Below are positions 40,602 through 48,547 of a DNA stretch of 64,000 bases, piece after piece (position 1 is the first letter of the stretch; each line of letters starts with the position of its first letter). Location: assembly GCA_964420125.1 (NCBI GenBank), contig CAYQQQ010000012.1:73442-137441 (forward strand), given 5' to 3'. The notes beneath the pieces are model-generated. The model saw only the letters and a list, made by a program, of their open reading frames with translations, made no database searches and was not told the origin of the DNA. Made by a program: the position numbers and the translations under genes. Origin of the DNA: CAYQQQ01 sp964420125. GTDB taxonomy: Bacteria; Actinomycetota; Acidimicrobiia; Acidimicrobiales; Microtrichaceae.

Positions 40602-41822
40602 TCAGCACACCGCTCGCAGGACGGCGTCGGCGAGGAGTCGACCCTCCAGGGTGAGCACCAGTCGGCCGGCATCGCGTCGCGCCCATCCGGCGGCGACGAC
40701 GTCGGCCACGCCGTCGGGGTCGAGTCCCCGGAGGGGCAGCCCTTCTCGGAGACGAACGCCGAGCATCACCTGCTCCAGGCGTCGACCGGCGTGGCGGACC
40801 AGCTCGTGTCCCTCCGAAGGCACGAGACCGGCGGCCGTCGCTGCTGACCAGGCGCCGGGTCGGCGGTGGTTCCACCATCGCAGCCCAGACAGATGGGAGT
40901 GGGCGGCTGGCCCTGCGCCGATCCAGTTCCGGTTCCGCCAGTAGAGGATGTTGTGGCTGCAGCGCTCCGCTGGCGTCCGGGCCCAGTTGGACAGCTCGTA
41001 CCACTCGAAGCCGGCGTCGCCGAGCACGCGGTCTGCCGTGCGGTAGCGCTCGGCGGCATCGTCGGATCGGGGTTCGGGGAGCGATCCGGCGCGCACCCGG
41101 GAGGCGAGCTTCGTGCCCGGCTCCACGGACAAGGCGTAGCAGCTGACGTGGCCGACCTCGGCGGTGATGGCGAGCTCCAGGCTGGCCCTCCAGTCCTCCG
41201 GGGTCTCGCCGGGCACGCCGTGGATCAGATCCACGCTGAGGTGGCTGATGCCGGCCCTGCGCGCCTCGGCCACGATCTCGGGGATCCGGGAGGGCTGGTG
41301 GACGCGGTCGAGCACCTCGAGCACCCGCGGCACTGCGCTCTGGACGCCGAACGACATGCGAGTGACACCGGCCGCGGCCAGGTGCGCCAGATCGCCTGGG
41401 TCGAGGCCCTCGGGGTTCGCCTCGACCGTCACCTCGGCGGTCGAGGCGACCGGGAGGTTGTCGCGGGCCGCCCCGAGGATCGCGGCCAGCCGCAGCCCTC
41501 CCAGCACCGTGGGCGTGCCACCACCGATGTAGATGCTGCTCAGCGGAGGGATGCTGTCGCCGAGGACCTCGCCGAGGAGCTGCAGCTCCGATGCCACGCC
41601 CTCGTGGAAGCGAGCGATCGCGTCTGCCGCTGCGTGCAGGCCCAGCGTGGAGGTGACGAACGCGCAGTAGCCACACCGTCGCGAGCAGAAGGGCACGTGG
41701 AGGTAGAGGCCGACCGGGGTCGCCGACACGTCGTCGCGGCACTCGGCGAGGTGGCGGCGCAGTCCGAGGCCCCGGTTCGGTCCCACCGCCACAGTGTCCC
41801 GCACAACCCGGTGGGGGCTCAC
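40602..41822 (-). CDS. hemW: HemW-like radical SAM protein
   Basis: Radical-SAM protein related to oxygen-independent coproporphyrinogen oxidase; HemW members bind heme and act as heme chaperones. It has VGLYLHVPFCSRRCGYCAF with the CxxxCxxC Fe–S motif, YIGGGTPTVL, VTVEANPEGLD, MSFGVQSAVPRVLEVLDRVH and the C-terminal HemW domain (YELSNWARTPAERCSHNILY). Length is 406 residues from GTG 41822. The first ~30 residues are not conserved, so the true start may be internal. It is divergent from asd across 27 bp. Confidence 0.88.
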   Translation of the reverse strand: MSPHRVVRDTVAVGPNRGLGLRRHLAECRDDVSATPVGLYLHVPFCSRRCGYCAFVTSTLGLHAAADAIARFHEGVASELQLLGEVLGDSIPPLSSIYIGGGTPTVLGGLRLAAILGAARDNLPVASTAEVTVEANPEGLDPGDLAHLAAAGVTRMSFGVQSAVPRVLEVLDRVHQPSRIPEIVAEARRAGISHLSVDLIHGVPGETPEDWRASLELAITAEVGHVSCYALSVEPGTKLASRVRAGSLPEPRSDDAAERYRTADRVLGDAGFEWYELSNWARTPAERCSHNILYWRNRNWIGAGPAAHSHLSGLRWWNHRRPGAWSAATAAGLVPSEGHELVRHAGRRLEQVMLGVRLREGLPLRGLDPDGVADVVAAGWARRDAGRLVLTLEGRLLADAVLRAVC

Positions 41823-41835
41823 CCCGACGCACAGG

Positions 41836-41841
41836 TACCCT
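41836..41841 (+). promoter_or_regulatory. Leaderless –10 of asd
   Basis: TACCCT, eight bases before the ATG at 41850. It lies in a 27 bp gap shared with the divergent hemW gene. Confidence 0.55.
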
Positions 41842-41849
41842 CGTGCGCC

Positions 41850-42872
41850 ATGGATGTCGGAGTGTTCGGAGCCACCGGTCAGGTCGGTGGGGTGATGCGC
41901 ACCCTGTTGGACGAGCGTCGGCTTCCCGTGGATCGGGTGCGGTTCTTCTCCTCCGCCCGTTCGGCGGGAACGGTCCTGCGCTGGAAGGACACCGACGTGG
42001 TGGTCGAGGACGCGGCGACTGCGGACCTCGGCGGGCTCGACCTGGCGTTGTTCAGCGCCGGCGGTGCCTTCTCCCGGGAGTTCGCTCCACGCGTCGCGTC
42101 CGCGGGGGCCATCGTCATCGACAACTCCTCTGCATGGCGCATGGATCCCGAGGTCCCGCTCGTGGTGGCCGAGGTGAACCCTCGCGCGTTGAGCTCGATC
42201 CCGAAGGGGATCGTCGCCAACCCCAACTGCACGACGATGGCCGCCATGCCCGTGCTGAAGCCGCTGGCCGACGAGGTGCGGCTGGTCGCCCTCCGGGTGG
42301 CCACCTACCAGGCGGTCTCGGGAGCGGGCCTGGTCGGTGTCCGGGAGCTCGCGGGGCAGGTCGGAGCCGTGGTCGACAAGGCGGCCGAACTCACCTACGA
42401 CGGCGCTGCGGTCACCTTCCCGTCACCGGAGGTCTTCGTCCGACCCATCGGGTTCAACGTGGTGCCCTTCGCAGGCAACCTGGTCGAGGACGGTTGGGGT
42501 GAGACCGACGAGGAGCAGAAGCTGCGCAACGAGAGCCGCAAGATCCTGGAGCTGCCGGAGCTGCGGGTGTCGGGCACGTGCGTGCGGGTGCCGGTCTTCA
42601 CCGGTCACTCGCTCAGCATCCACGCCGAGTTCGCAGACGACCTCTCACCGCAGAGGGCGACCGAGCTGCTCGCCGCCGCGCCCGGGGTGGCCCTCAGCGA
42701 TGTGCCGAACCCGTTGGAGGCGGCGGGCAGCGATCCCAGCTTCGTCGGTCGGATCCGAGCGGACCGATCGGTGGAGCACGGGCTCGTGCTGTTCGTGTCC
42801 AACGACAACCTGCGCAAGGGTGCGGCGCTGAACGCGATCCAGATCGCCGAGCTGCTCGCCGCTGCCCGCTGA
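41850..42872 (+). CDS. asd: Aspartate-semialdehyde dehydrogenase
   Basis: NADPH-dependent reduction of aspartyl phosphate to the semialdehyde, the step after aspartokinase. The 340-residue protein has VGVFGATGQVGGVMRTLL, FFSSARSAGTVL, DLALFSAGGAFSREF, the catalytic-Cys segment GIVANPNCTTM, and SGTCVRVPVFTGHSLSIHAEF with the active-site His. TACCCT (41836–41841) lies eight bases before the ATG, so the message is likely leaderless. Confidence 0.96.
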   Translation: MDVGVFGATGQVGGVMRTLLDERRLPVDRVRFFSSARSAGTVLRWKDTDVVVEDAATADLGGLDLALFSAGGAFSREFAPRVASAGAIVIDNSSAWRMDPEVPLVVAEVNPRALSSIPKGIVANPNCTTMAAMPVLKPLADEVRLVALRVATYQAVSGAGLVGVRELAGQVGAVVDKAAELTYDGAAVTFPSPEVFVRPIGFNVVPFAGNLVEDGWGETDEEQKLRNESRKILELPELRVSGTCVRVPVFTGHSLSIHAEFADDLSPQRATELLAAAPGVALSDVPNPLEAAGSDPSFVGRIRADRSVEHGLVLFVSNDNLRKGAALNAIQIAELLAAAR

Positions 42873-42952
42873 GGGCGACTCGGCCCCCCGGTCGCCAACG
42901 AGGACACCGGCGGCCGGATCGAGGTGAGGCGGCTCCCGGCAACGCCGACCGG

Positions 42953-43453
42953 TCAGGTCGCCATGAAGACGTGCACGGTGAACACCGTGCGGTACCCACG
43001 GCACTCGCCCCACACCGCAGCGGTACCGATCTGGGTGAACCGGGGATCCAGGACGTTGGCGCGGTGCCCGGGGGAGTTCATGTAGGCGACGTGGATCTGC
43101 TCGATCGTGCCGCCCATCCCCACGTTCTCTCCCAGCTTGGCCCAGTTGGGGGGTGCACCGTCGGCGAGGCGTGAGTGCCAGATCCGACAGGCGTCGCGCA
43201 TCCCCTGGGCCCAACGGTCCGCCTTCACGTCGAGCACCATGTTCTCCTGCAGCGGGGGTAGGCCCGCGTCGGCCCGCGAGCGGTTCACCCACTCCCTCAC
43301 GGCGTCGAGCTCAGGTTGCGAGGACTCGCAGGCGCTGAGTCCGGCGCCGACGAGCACCACGGCGACGATCGCGAGCAGGAGCCGTCCGAACGGCCGCGGG
43401 ACGGCGCGGTCCACGCAGTGCTCGGCACGTGTGTGCTGGGGGATCTCGCTCAC
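42953..43453 (-). CDS. CAP/SCP-domain lipoprotein
   Basis: The 166-residue product has a signal segment ending in a lipobox (LLLAIVAVVLVGAGLSAC), so it is probably an exported lipoprotein. The mature part is a CAP domain (CAP/PR-1/SCP): VREWVNRSRADAGLPPL, a central LGENVGMGGTIEQIHVAYMN and NSPGHRANVLDPRFTQIGTAAV with the conserved His. Bacterial CAP proteins have varied or unknown roles. The longer reading from 43597 crosses the tRNA gene and is rejected. Confidence 0.85.
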   Translation of the reverse strand: MSEIPQHTRAEHCVDRAVPRPFGRLLLAIVAVVLVGAGLSACESSQPELDAVREWVNRSRADAGLPPLQENMVLDVKADRWAQGMRDACRIWHSRLADGAPPNWAKLGENVGMGGTIEQIHVAYMNSPGHRANVLDPRFTQIGTAAVWGECRGYRTVFTVHVFMAT

Positions 43454-43536
43454 CAACCGGGTATCGGAGGGCGAACAGGGCACCTTGACCCTTCGGGTGG
43501 ACGCGTCGACGCCCGGCCGCGGGGGCCGGGCGTCGG

Positions 43537-43613
43537 TGGTCGGGTGGGGGAGATTTGAACTCCCGGCCTCCTCGTCCCGAACGAGGCGCGCTGCCAAACT
43601 GCGCCACCACCCG
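43537..43613 (-). tRNA. tRNA-Pro (CGG)
   Basis: Read on the minus strand it folds as a tRNA. The acceptor stem is CGGGTGG/CCACCCG, the D-arm is GCGCAGTTTGGCAGCGC, and the anticodon stem CCTCG/CGAGG encloses the loop TTCGGGA (anticodon CGG). The T-arm is GGGAG/CTCCC with loop TTCAAAT. Discriminator A at 43540 is followed by an encoded CCA (43537–43539). It closely resembles E. coli tRNA-Pro(CGG). Confidence 0.93.
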
Positions 43614-43682
43614 TGAAGCGGTCATCGTACCCGGCGGCCGCACAGCGCGGAAACGCCGTTCCAGCGCCTCCAGGGACCCGGT

Positions 43683-44066
43683 TCAGCCGGAGGTGGCCGG
43701 CTCGGCGAGCAGATCGGCGGTGGCGTGGCGGATCCGCAGGGCATCGATCGGCTTCACGATCCACCGGTCCGCGCCGGAGCGCCGTGCCAGGAACTCGTCG
43801 GCTTGTCGGTCGAGCAGCAGGAGGATCCGCAGCGCGGGCATCCGGCCGCCGCTCTGCTCGTTGCGGAGGTCGAGGCTCGTGGCGACCCCGCCCATCCGAC
43901 CGATCTGGAGGTCGAGGATGACCAGGTCGGGCGCGGATGCCGCCGCGGCGCGGCGAACCTCCTCGCCGGTGCGCACACGTTCGATGGTGGTGGAGCGGTC
44001 GGCGAGAGCGGCGTCAAGCTCGTCGAAGACCTCGTCGGCGTCGGTGGCGATCAGCACGGTGGTCAC
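43683..44066 (-). CDS. Stand-alone response-regulator receiver domain
   Basis: The 127-residue protein is a single receiver domain: TTVLIATDADEVFDELD at the start with an acidic pair, LVILDLQIGRMGG holding the phospho-acceptor Asp, and WIVKPIDALRIR with the conserved Lys. No output domain is present, so it would act like CheY/Spo0F-type proteins. No histidine kinase is nearby. GTG at 44066 is chosen because TAGCGT (44074–44079, minus strand) lies seven bases upstream; GTG at 44069 is adjacent. Confidence 0.85.
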   Translation of the reverse strand: MTTVLIATDADEVFDELDAALADRSTTIERVRTGEEVRRAAAASAPDLVILDLQIGRMGGVATSLDLRNEQSGGRMPALRILLLLDRQADEFLARRSGADRWIVKPIDALRIRHATADLLAEPATSG

Positions 44067-44073
44067 CACCAGG

Positions 44074-44079
44074 ACGCTA
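44074..44079 (-). promoter_or_regulatory. Leaderless –10 of the receiver-domain gene
   Basis: TAGCGT on the minus strand, seven bases before GTG at 44066. Confidence 0.45.
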
Positions 44080-44143
44080 TCGGCGCGCCCCCGGGGGTCG
44101 CCATACGGGCGGCGACGCCTCCACCCGGTCGCCGGCGTTCAGT

Positions 44144-45265
44144 TCAGACGGGTGGGCCGAGCAGGAGCGTTCCGAGTCGGTGGAGGGCGTCGAGGTCGGT
44201 CACCTCGAAGGGTTGGACGTCCACCCTGACCACCGGAGCGGGTGCGACCCGGTCGGTGAGGCCGACCAGGTTCTCGGCCTCACCTCTCGCGAGCTGTCGC
44301 GCGTCGGCCAGGCAGGTGTACTGGTCGCCGAGGTCGGTGCCCGCCAGGGTCTGCGCCCGGGCTCGGGCGGCTTCGGGACCGAGCGCCAAGCCGTCCTCCG
44401 CCGTGCCGAACACGGGTTGCATGCGGTTGACCACCAACCCGCGCACCTCGATGTCGTGCTCGGCGAGCCTCTGGGCGAAGTAGCCGGCCTCGGCCACGGT
44501 GTCGGCCTTGGGCGATGCCACGAGGACGAAGGCGGTCTCAGGTGCGGCCAGGAGCCGGTCCACGTGGGCAGCCCTCTGCTTGAACCCCTCCTCCATCCCT
44601 TCGAAGGCCTGGAAGAAGGCGATGGCGTCTGCGATCACCTCTCCGCCGACCACCTTCGACAGGCTGCGCACGACTGCCTGAGCAGCGACGCTGGCGGCCT
44701 TCACGATGCCTCGGGTGGGGGTCATCAGGATCTTGTAGACGCGGTGGTCCAGGAACCGCGCGAGCCGCTGCGGGGCGTCGAGGAAGTCGAGCGCGTTGCG
44801 CGTGGGTGGAGTGTCGACCACCACCAGATCCCAGTCGCCCTCCTCGGCGAGCTCGTAGAGCTTCTCCGACGCCATGTACTCCTGCGTGCCGGACAGCGCT
44901 CCGGAGATGTTGCGGTAGAAGGTGTTCGCCAGGATGCGTTCGGCCTGGTCGGGGGTCTCGGAGTACCGACGGACGAGGCCGTCGAAGGTGCGCTTGGTGT
45001 CCAGCATCAGCGCAGACATCTCACCGGGCCAGCTGCCGTCGATGGCGGACGGCTCGTTGGTGAGGCCCTCGAGCCCGAGGGCGTCGGCCAGGCGGCGTGC
45101 CGGGTCGATGGTGACCACCACCGCGCGTCGCCCAGCGTGGGCGGCCTCGAGGGCGATGACAGCGGCGGTCGTGGTCTTGCCGACCCCGCCGGAGCCGCAG
45201 CAGACGACCACCTTGCTGGCCCCGATGACCCGCGCCAGGGCTGCCTGCGGGGTCCCGCCGGTCAT
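44144..45265 (-). CDS. ArsA-like ATPase, second of a pair
   Basis: ATPase of the ArsA/GET3 family. Walker A is CGSGGVGKTTTAAVIA, followed by VVVTIDPARRLADALG, LVVVDTPPTRNALDFLDAP (switch region) and VVNRMQPVFGTAED. Length is 373 residues. In M. tuberculosis a similar adjacent pair is Rv3679–Rv3680, near whiB4 and ponA2; here a whiB also lies close by. The M. tuberculosis pair has been linked to redox or anion stress, but the substrate here is unknown. ATG at 45265 overlaps the stop of the upstream ATPase gene (ATGA). Confidence 0.85.
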   Translation of the reverse strand: MTGGTPQAALARVIGASKVVVCCGSGGVGKTTTAAVIALEAAHAGRRAVVVTIDPARRLADALGLEGLTNEPSAIDGSWPGEMSALMLDTKRTFDGLVRRYSETPDQAERILANTFYRNISGALSGTQEYMASEKLYELAEEGDWDLVVVDTPPTRNALDFLDAPQRLARFLDHRVYKILMTPTRGIVKAASVAAQAVVRSLSKVVGGEVIADAIAFFQAFEGMEEGFKQRAAHVDRLLAAPETAFVLVASPKADTVAEAGYFAQRLAEHDIEVRGLVVNRMQPVFGTAEDGLALGPEAARARAQTLAGTDLGDQYTCLADARQLARGEAENLVGLTDRVAPAPVVRVDVQPFEVTDLDALHRLGTLLLGPPV

Positions 45266-46227
45266 GTCGGCGCCTCTGGCAGCTGGGCGAGCGCTCCCAG
45301 CAGCTCCGCAGCCAGCTGGTCGAGCTCGACGCGCCCGAGCTCCGACGCGAACAGGTACGGGAGGTGCAGCTGCGGGAGCGGGAGCACCTCCGCCAGGCGA
45401 TCCAGCTGGACCCGTTGGATCGCCTGGCGGTGTCGGCGGAAGTCCGCCGCCGCCTCCAGCAGCTCCGCCTCGCCCTCGATGAGCACCACGCCGGCGTCGG
45501 CGGCCGCCTTCGGCGGGGGCACCGACAGCCCGCTCAGCGCCGGGTACACGCCGTTGACCACGACCGGTCCCAAGGCGACGCCGATGTCCTCCTCCAGGCT
45601 GAACGCCGTCTCGATGAGCTCGCTGACCGGGGTCTCCTCCGGCACGGTCACCAGCACGACCCGGCATCGCCGATGGTCGTGGAGCAGGTCGAGCACGTCC
45701 GTCGCCTGGGTGTGGATGGGGCCGACCTTCACCGCGTCGGCGAGACCCCGGGCCGATCGCAGGAAGGTGATGGCGTGGCCGGCAGCAGGCGCGTCCAGGA
45801 TGATCAGGTCCTGCTGGCCGTCGCGCTCCAGCTGCTTGACCTTCCCCAGCACCAGGATGTCCCGAATGCCTGGCACGGCCGTGGCGACCATGTCCAGCAG
45901 CCCCGACGACACCAGTCGGTTGGAGATCCGCTGCAGTCCTCGTCCCGCCAGGTAGTCGAGCAGCGCCTCGTCCGGAGTCAGGGTCCGGGCACGAACCCCT
46001 CCGTGCTCGGCGGCGGCGTGCACCAGCACCAGCTCGTCGTAGTCGAGTCGCCCCGACTCGAACATGGAGGCCATCGAGTCCTTCCCCTCGATCTCCACGA
46101 TGAGCACGCGCAATCCGACCTGTGAGGCGGCGACGGCGAGGGCGGCGCTCACCGCCGTCTTGCCCACACCTCCTTTCCCGGCGACGATGATGACCCCGGA
46201 CGCGGTGAAGAACGCCTCAGGATCCAC
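45262..46227 (-). CDS. ArsA-like ATPase, first of a pair
   Basis: Companion of the gene downstream. Walker A is VAGKGGVGKTAVSAALA, with VLIVEIEGKDSMASMFE after it, DLIILDAPAAGHAITFLRS as the switch region, and VLVTVPEETPVSELIE. Length is 321 residues. The start is GTG at 46227, preceded by GGAAGGG; a longer reading would run into the divergent NfeD-like gene. Two different halves side by side suggest a heterodimeric ATPase. Confidence 0.85.
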   Translation of the reverse strand: MDPEAFFTASGVIIVAGKGGVGKTAVSAALAVAASQVGLRVLIVEIEGKDSMASMFESGRLDYDELVLVHAAAEHGGVRARTLTPDEALLDYLAGRGLQRISNRLVSSGLLDMVATAVPGIRDILVLGKVKQLERDGQQDLIILDAPAAGHAITFLRSARGLADAVKVGPIHTQATDVLDLLHDHRRCRVVLVTVPEETPVSELIETAFSLEEDIGVALGPVVVNGVYPALSGLSVPPPKAAADAGVVLIEGEAELLEAAADFRRHRQAIQRVQLDRLAEVLPLPQLHLPYLFASELGRVELDQLAAELLGALAQLPEAPT

Positions 46228-46304
46228 AGCACATGCCCTTCCAAGCCTTCGCTCCGAGCTCCCGCTCACACCGCGCCGGGCCCGCCCGTCGAGGGTCGAT
46301 CCGG

Positions 46305-47573
46305 ATGGTGGTGGCAGGGTTCCTGGCGTTGGTGGTGGTCTCGGCGCTCTCGAACGACGCAGGCGCCATCGACGGGTGCGATGACGTGGGGTGCATCGAC
46401 GTGGTGGCGGTCGACGGCCTCATCGACGAGATCGAAGCGAGCAGCATCACCGACACGCTACGGGCTGCCGACGCGGCGGGGAACGTCGAAGCCGTCGTGC
46501 TGCAGATGGACAGCGAGGGTGCGGCGGTCGACGACCGTCGTCTCGAGGAGGTCGCGCGGGCCATGCGTGACGCCGAGGTGCCGGTGACGGTGTGGATCGG
46601 TCCGTCGGGCGCTGTCGCGCTCGGCGGGGCCGCGGAGCTGGTGGCGGTGGCCGACTTCGCCAGCATCGCGCCGGGAGCCGAGGTCGGTGCGGTCGGGTCG
46701 CAGCGGTTGTCACGCAGGGTGTTCGGTGACCTGTTCCCGGGGGAGGCTTCAGCGGCGCTGTCTGGCCGCCTGGAAGGGGAGGAGGCGGTGGACGCCGGGG
46801 TGGTGGAGCGCTTCGCGCCGATCGTGCGCGACCACATCGTGAACATCGAGGGGGTGGAGGTGGAGACGGACGAGGTGGATGGAGAGCAGCGGCTGTCTCC
46901 GGTGGCGCTCGTGCGGTTCTCGAAGCTGCCCCTGGGCACTCAGTTCCTCCACACCGTGGCCAGCCCGTCGGTGGCCTACCTCCTGCTGGCCGTCGCCGCC
47001 GGCCTGCTCGTGTTCGAGTTCTACACCGCCGGAGTGGGGATCGCGGGAGTGGTCGGTGCCGGGTGCCTGCTGTTGGCCGGTTACGGCATCGCAGCCCTTC
47101 CCCACAACAACTGGGCCGTCGGGTTGGTCGTGCTCTCGGCGGTGGCGTTCGCCGTGGATGTCCAGACCGGTGTGCCGCGCGCCTGGACGTGGATCGCCAT
47201 GGTGCTCTTCGCCGTCGGGTCGGTGTTCCTGCTGTCGGAGTTCCGGCCGACCTGGTTGGCGCTCGTGGTGGGCATCGCCGGGATGGCCGTGGCGATGTTC
47301 TCGGGGATGCCGGCGATGGTGCGATCGCGCTTCGGCACCCCGACGATCGGGCGGGAGTGGATGGTGGGGGAGACGGGACTCGCCGCCACGAGCGTCGACC
47401 CCGAAGGCACGGTTCGGGTGCGTGGTGCCCTCTGGCTCGCGCTGACCAACCGGGCCACCCCGATCTCCCAGGGGGAGACCGTGCGCGTCACGGGCATCGA
47501 CGGGTTGGCCCTCGAGGTGGAGCCCGAGTCCGGTGGCGCCGTGGACTACCGGGAGCTGCGTTCGCGGAAGTGA
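46305..47573 (+). CDS. NfeD-family membrane protein with degenerate protease domain
   Basis: The long NfeD type: a signal segment (MVVAGFLALVVVSALSNDAG), a ClpP-like serine-protease-fold domain of about 200 residues, several hydrophobic helices (from VAYLLLAVAAGLLVFEF to LALVVGIAGMAVAMF) and a C-terminal OB-fold (GLAATSVDPEGTVRVRGALW). The family acts with stomatin-like proteins at membranes. The catalytic Ser in the SAG motif is replaced: PSGAVALGGAAELV, so proteolysis is unlikely. ATG at 46305 is chosen because GAGGG precedes it; 46233 is an alternative. Confidence 0.8.
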   Translation: MVVAGFLALVVVSALSNDAGAIDGCDDVGCIDVVAVDGLIDEIEASSITDTLRAADAAGNVEAVVLQMDSEGAAVDDRRLEEVARAMRDAEVPVTVWIGPSGAVALGGAAELVAVADFASIAPGAEVGAVGSQRLSRRVFGDLFPGEASAALSGRLEGEEAVDAGVVERFAPIVRDHIVNIEGVEVETDEVDGEQRLSPVALVRFSKLPLGTQFLHTVASPSVAYLLLAVAAGLLVFEFYTAGVGIAGVVGAGCLLLAGYGIAALPHNNWAVGLVVLSAVAFAVDVQTGVPRAWTWIAMVLFAVGSVFLLSEFRPTWLALVVGIAGMAVAMFSGMPAMVRSRFGTPTIGREWMVGETGLAATSVDPEGTVRVRGALWLALTNRATPISQGETVRVTGIDGLALEVEPESGGAVDYRELRSRK

Positions 47574-47580
47574 GCGCAGC

Positions 47581-47597
47581 ACATGCAAATTGCATGT
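47581..47597. repeat. Palindrome at the whiB promoter
   Basis: ACATGCAAATTGCATGT is a perfect 8-1-8 dyad ending at the first base of the whiB –35. A second, imperfect dyad centred on GGTACC (47602–47607) lies in the –35/–10 spacer. Both look like regulator sites. Confidence 0.6.
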
Positions 47598-47625
47598 TGT
47601 TGGTACCACAACCGGTGCCTAGGGT
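47597..47625 (+). promoter_or_regulatory. whiB promoter
   Basis: The –35 TTGTTG (47597–47602) and –10 TAGGGT (47620–47625) have a 17-base spacer. An AAGGGGGGG ribosome site follows before the GTG at 47656. Confidence 0.6.
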
Positions 47626-47655
47626 TCTGGGACACCTTGAAGGGGGGGTCCTGAG

Positions 47656-47931
47656 GTGAGTGCACACCAGCTTTCCGAGATGTGGCAGCTGAAGGCCGCG
47701 TGCCGAGGCCCGCATGCCGCCGTGTTCTTCCCGCCGCCGCACTTCGAGCGCAAGTCCGATCGGCTGGAGCGGGAGCGCCGGGCGAAGCGCATCTGCGCCC
47801 AGTGCGACGTGCGTGACGAGTGCCTCGAGTACTCGATCCAGATCCGCGAGCCCCACGGCATCTGGGGCGGGCTCAACGAGGCGGAGCGGAGAGACCTGCT
47901 GGAGCGGGATCTCGAACCGGTCGATGCCTGA
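47656..47931 (+). CDS. whiB: WhiB-family Fe–S transcription factor
   Basis: Actinobacteria-specific iron–sulfur regulator. The 91-residue protein has the four cluster-binding cysteines C16, C47, C50 and C56 in the standard C…CxxC…C pattern, then the G[I/V]WGG turn (PHGIWGGLNEAERR), which is the sigma-contact signature, and a short acidic/basic C-terminal tail. It cannot be assigned to a specific WhiB subclass with confidence. It has its own promoter with a palindrome. Confidence 0.95.
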   Translation: MSAHQLSEMWQLKAACRGPHAAVFFPPPHFERKSDRLERERRAKRICAQCDVRDECLEYSIQIREPHGIWGGLNEAERRDLLERDLEPVDA

Positions 47932-48012
47932 GAGCTGGGCCCAGCGGTCGGGCCCCTGAGTCGGCTGCCAGCGCCCGGTGCGGCCCGGGAGCCGTCGGCG
48001 GCGGGGCGCCGG

Positions 48013-48018
48013 TAGCCT
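48013..48018 (+). promoter_or_regulatory. Leaderless –10 of fxsA
   Basis: TAGCCT, seven bases before the GTG at 48026. Confidence 0.5.
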
Positions 48019-48025
48019 TTCGGGC

Positions 48026-48547
48026 GTGGTGATGCTCCTGGTGGCGCTGTTCCTCGTGCTCCCGTTCGCGGAGCTCGCGGTGATCGTCGCATCGGCCGAT
48101 GCCATCGGACTCGGCTGGACGCTGCTCCTGCTGCTCGCCCTGAGCGTGTCGGGCGCAGTGATGGTGCGCCGCGAAGGGGCTTCGGTGTGGAGGCGCCTCA
48201 ACGCCGAGCTGGCCGCAGGTGCCCTGCCGACCACGTCGGTGGTGGACGGCACCATGGTGCTCGCCGGGGGGGCGCTGCTGCTCACTCCCGGATTCCTCAC
48301 CGACGTCGTCGGCCTCCTGTTGATCCTGCCTCCCACGAGGGCGGCGCTGCGGCCCCTCCTGCTCCGTCGGCTGGCGAGCCGAACCGCCCGCTCCGCGCGC
48401 GCCGGTGGGTTCGCCTTCGTCCGCACCTCGGTGGTGGATGCCAGCTCCGCGCCGGTGGATGCGACGGCCGGTCGGCCGCGGCCGGCGGTCGCGAGGATCA
48501 TCGACCTGACGATCGAGGATCCGCCGGGACGGGACGAATCGAGGTGA
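48026..48547 (+). CDS. fxsA: FxsA family membrane protein
   Basis: Small inner-membrane protein of the FxsA family, named for suppressing phage T7 exclusion in E. coli; its cellular role is unclear. The 173-residue product has three hydrophobic segments (VALFLVLPFAELAVIVASA, WTLLLLLALSVSGAVMV and AGGALLLTPGFLTDVVGLLL), the last being the most typical part of the family. TAGCCT (48013–48018) lies seven bases before the GTG, a leaderless start. Its stop overlaps the Nudix start (TGATG). Confidence 0.88.
   Translation: MVMLLVALFLVLPFAELAVIVASADAIGLGWTLLLLLALSVSGAVMVRREGASVWRRLNAELAAGALPTTSVVDGTMVLAGGALLLTPGFLTDVVGLLLILPPTRAALRPLLLRRLASRTARSARAGGFAFVRTSVVDASSAPVDATAGRPRPAVARIIDLTIEDPPGRDESR

Noticed and set aside
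41823..41849. TACCTG as a leaderless –10 for hemW
   Set aside because: It lacks the final T and sits nine bases from the GTG, so it does not fit the pattern of the other genes.
43454..43597. Longer N-terminus for the CAP-domain lipoprotein
   Set aside because: It would read through tRNA-Pro and bury the signal peptide.
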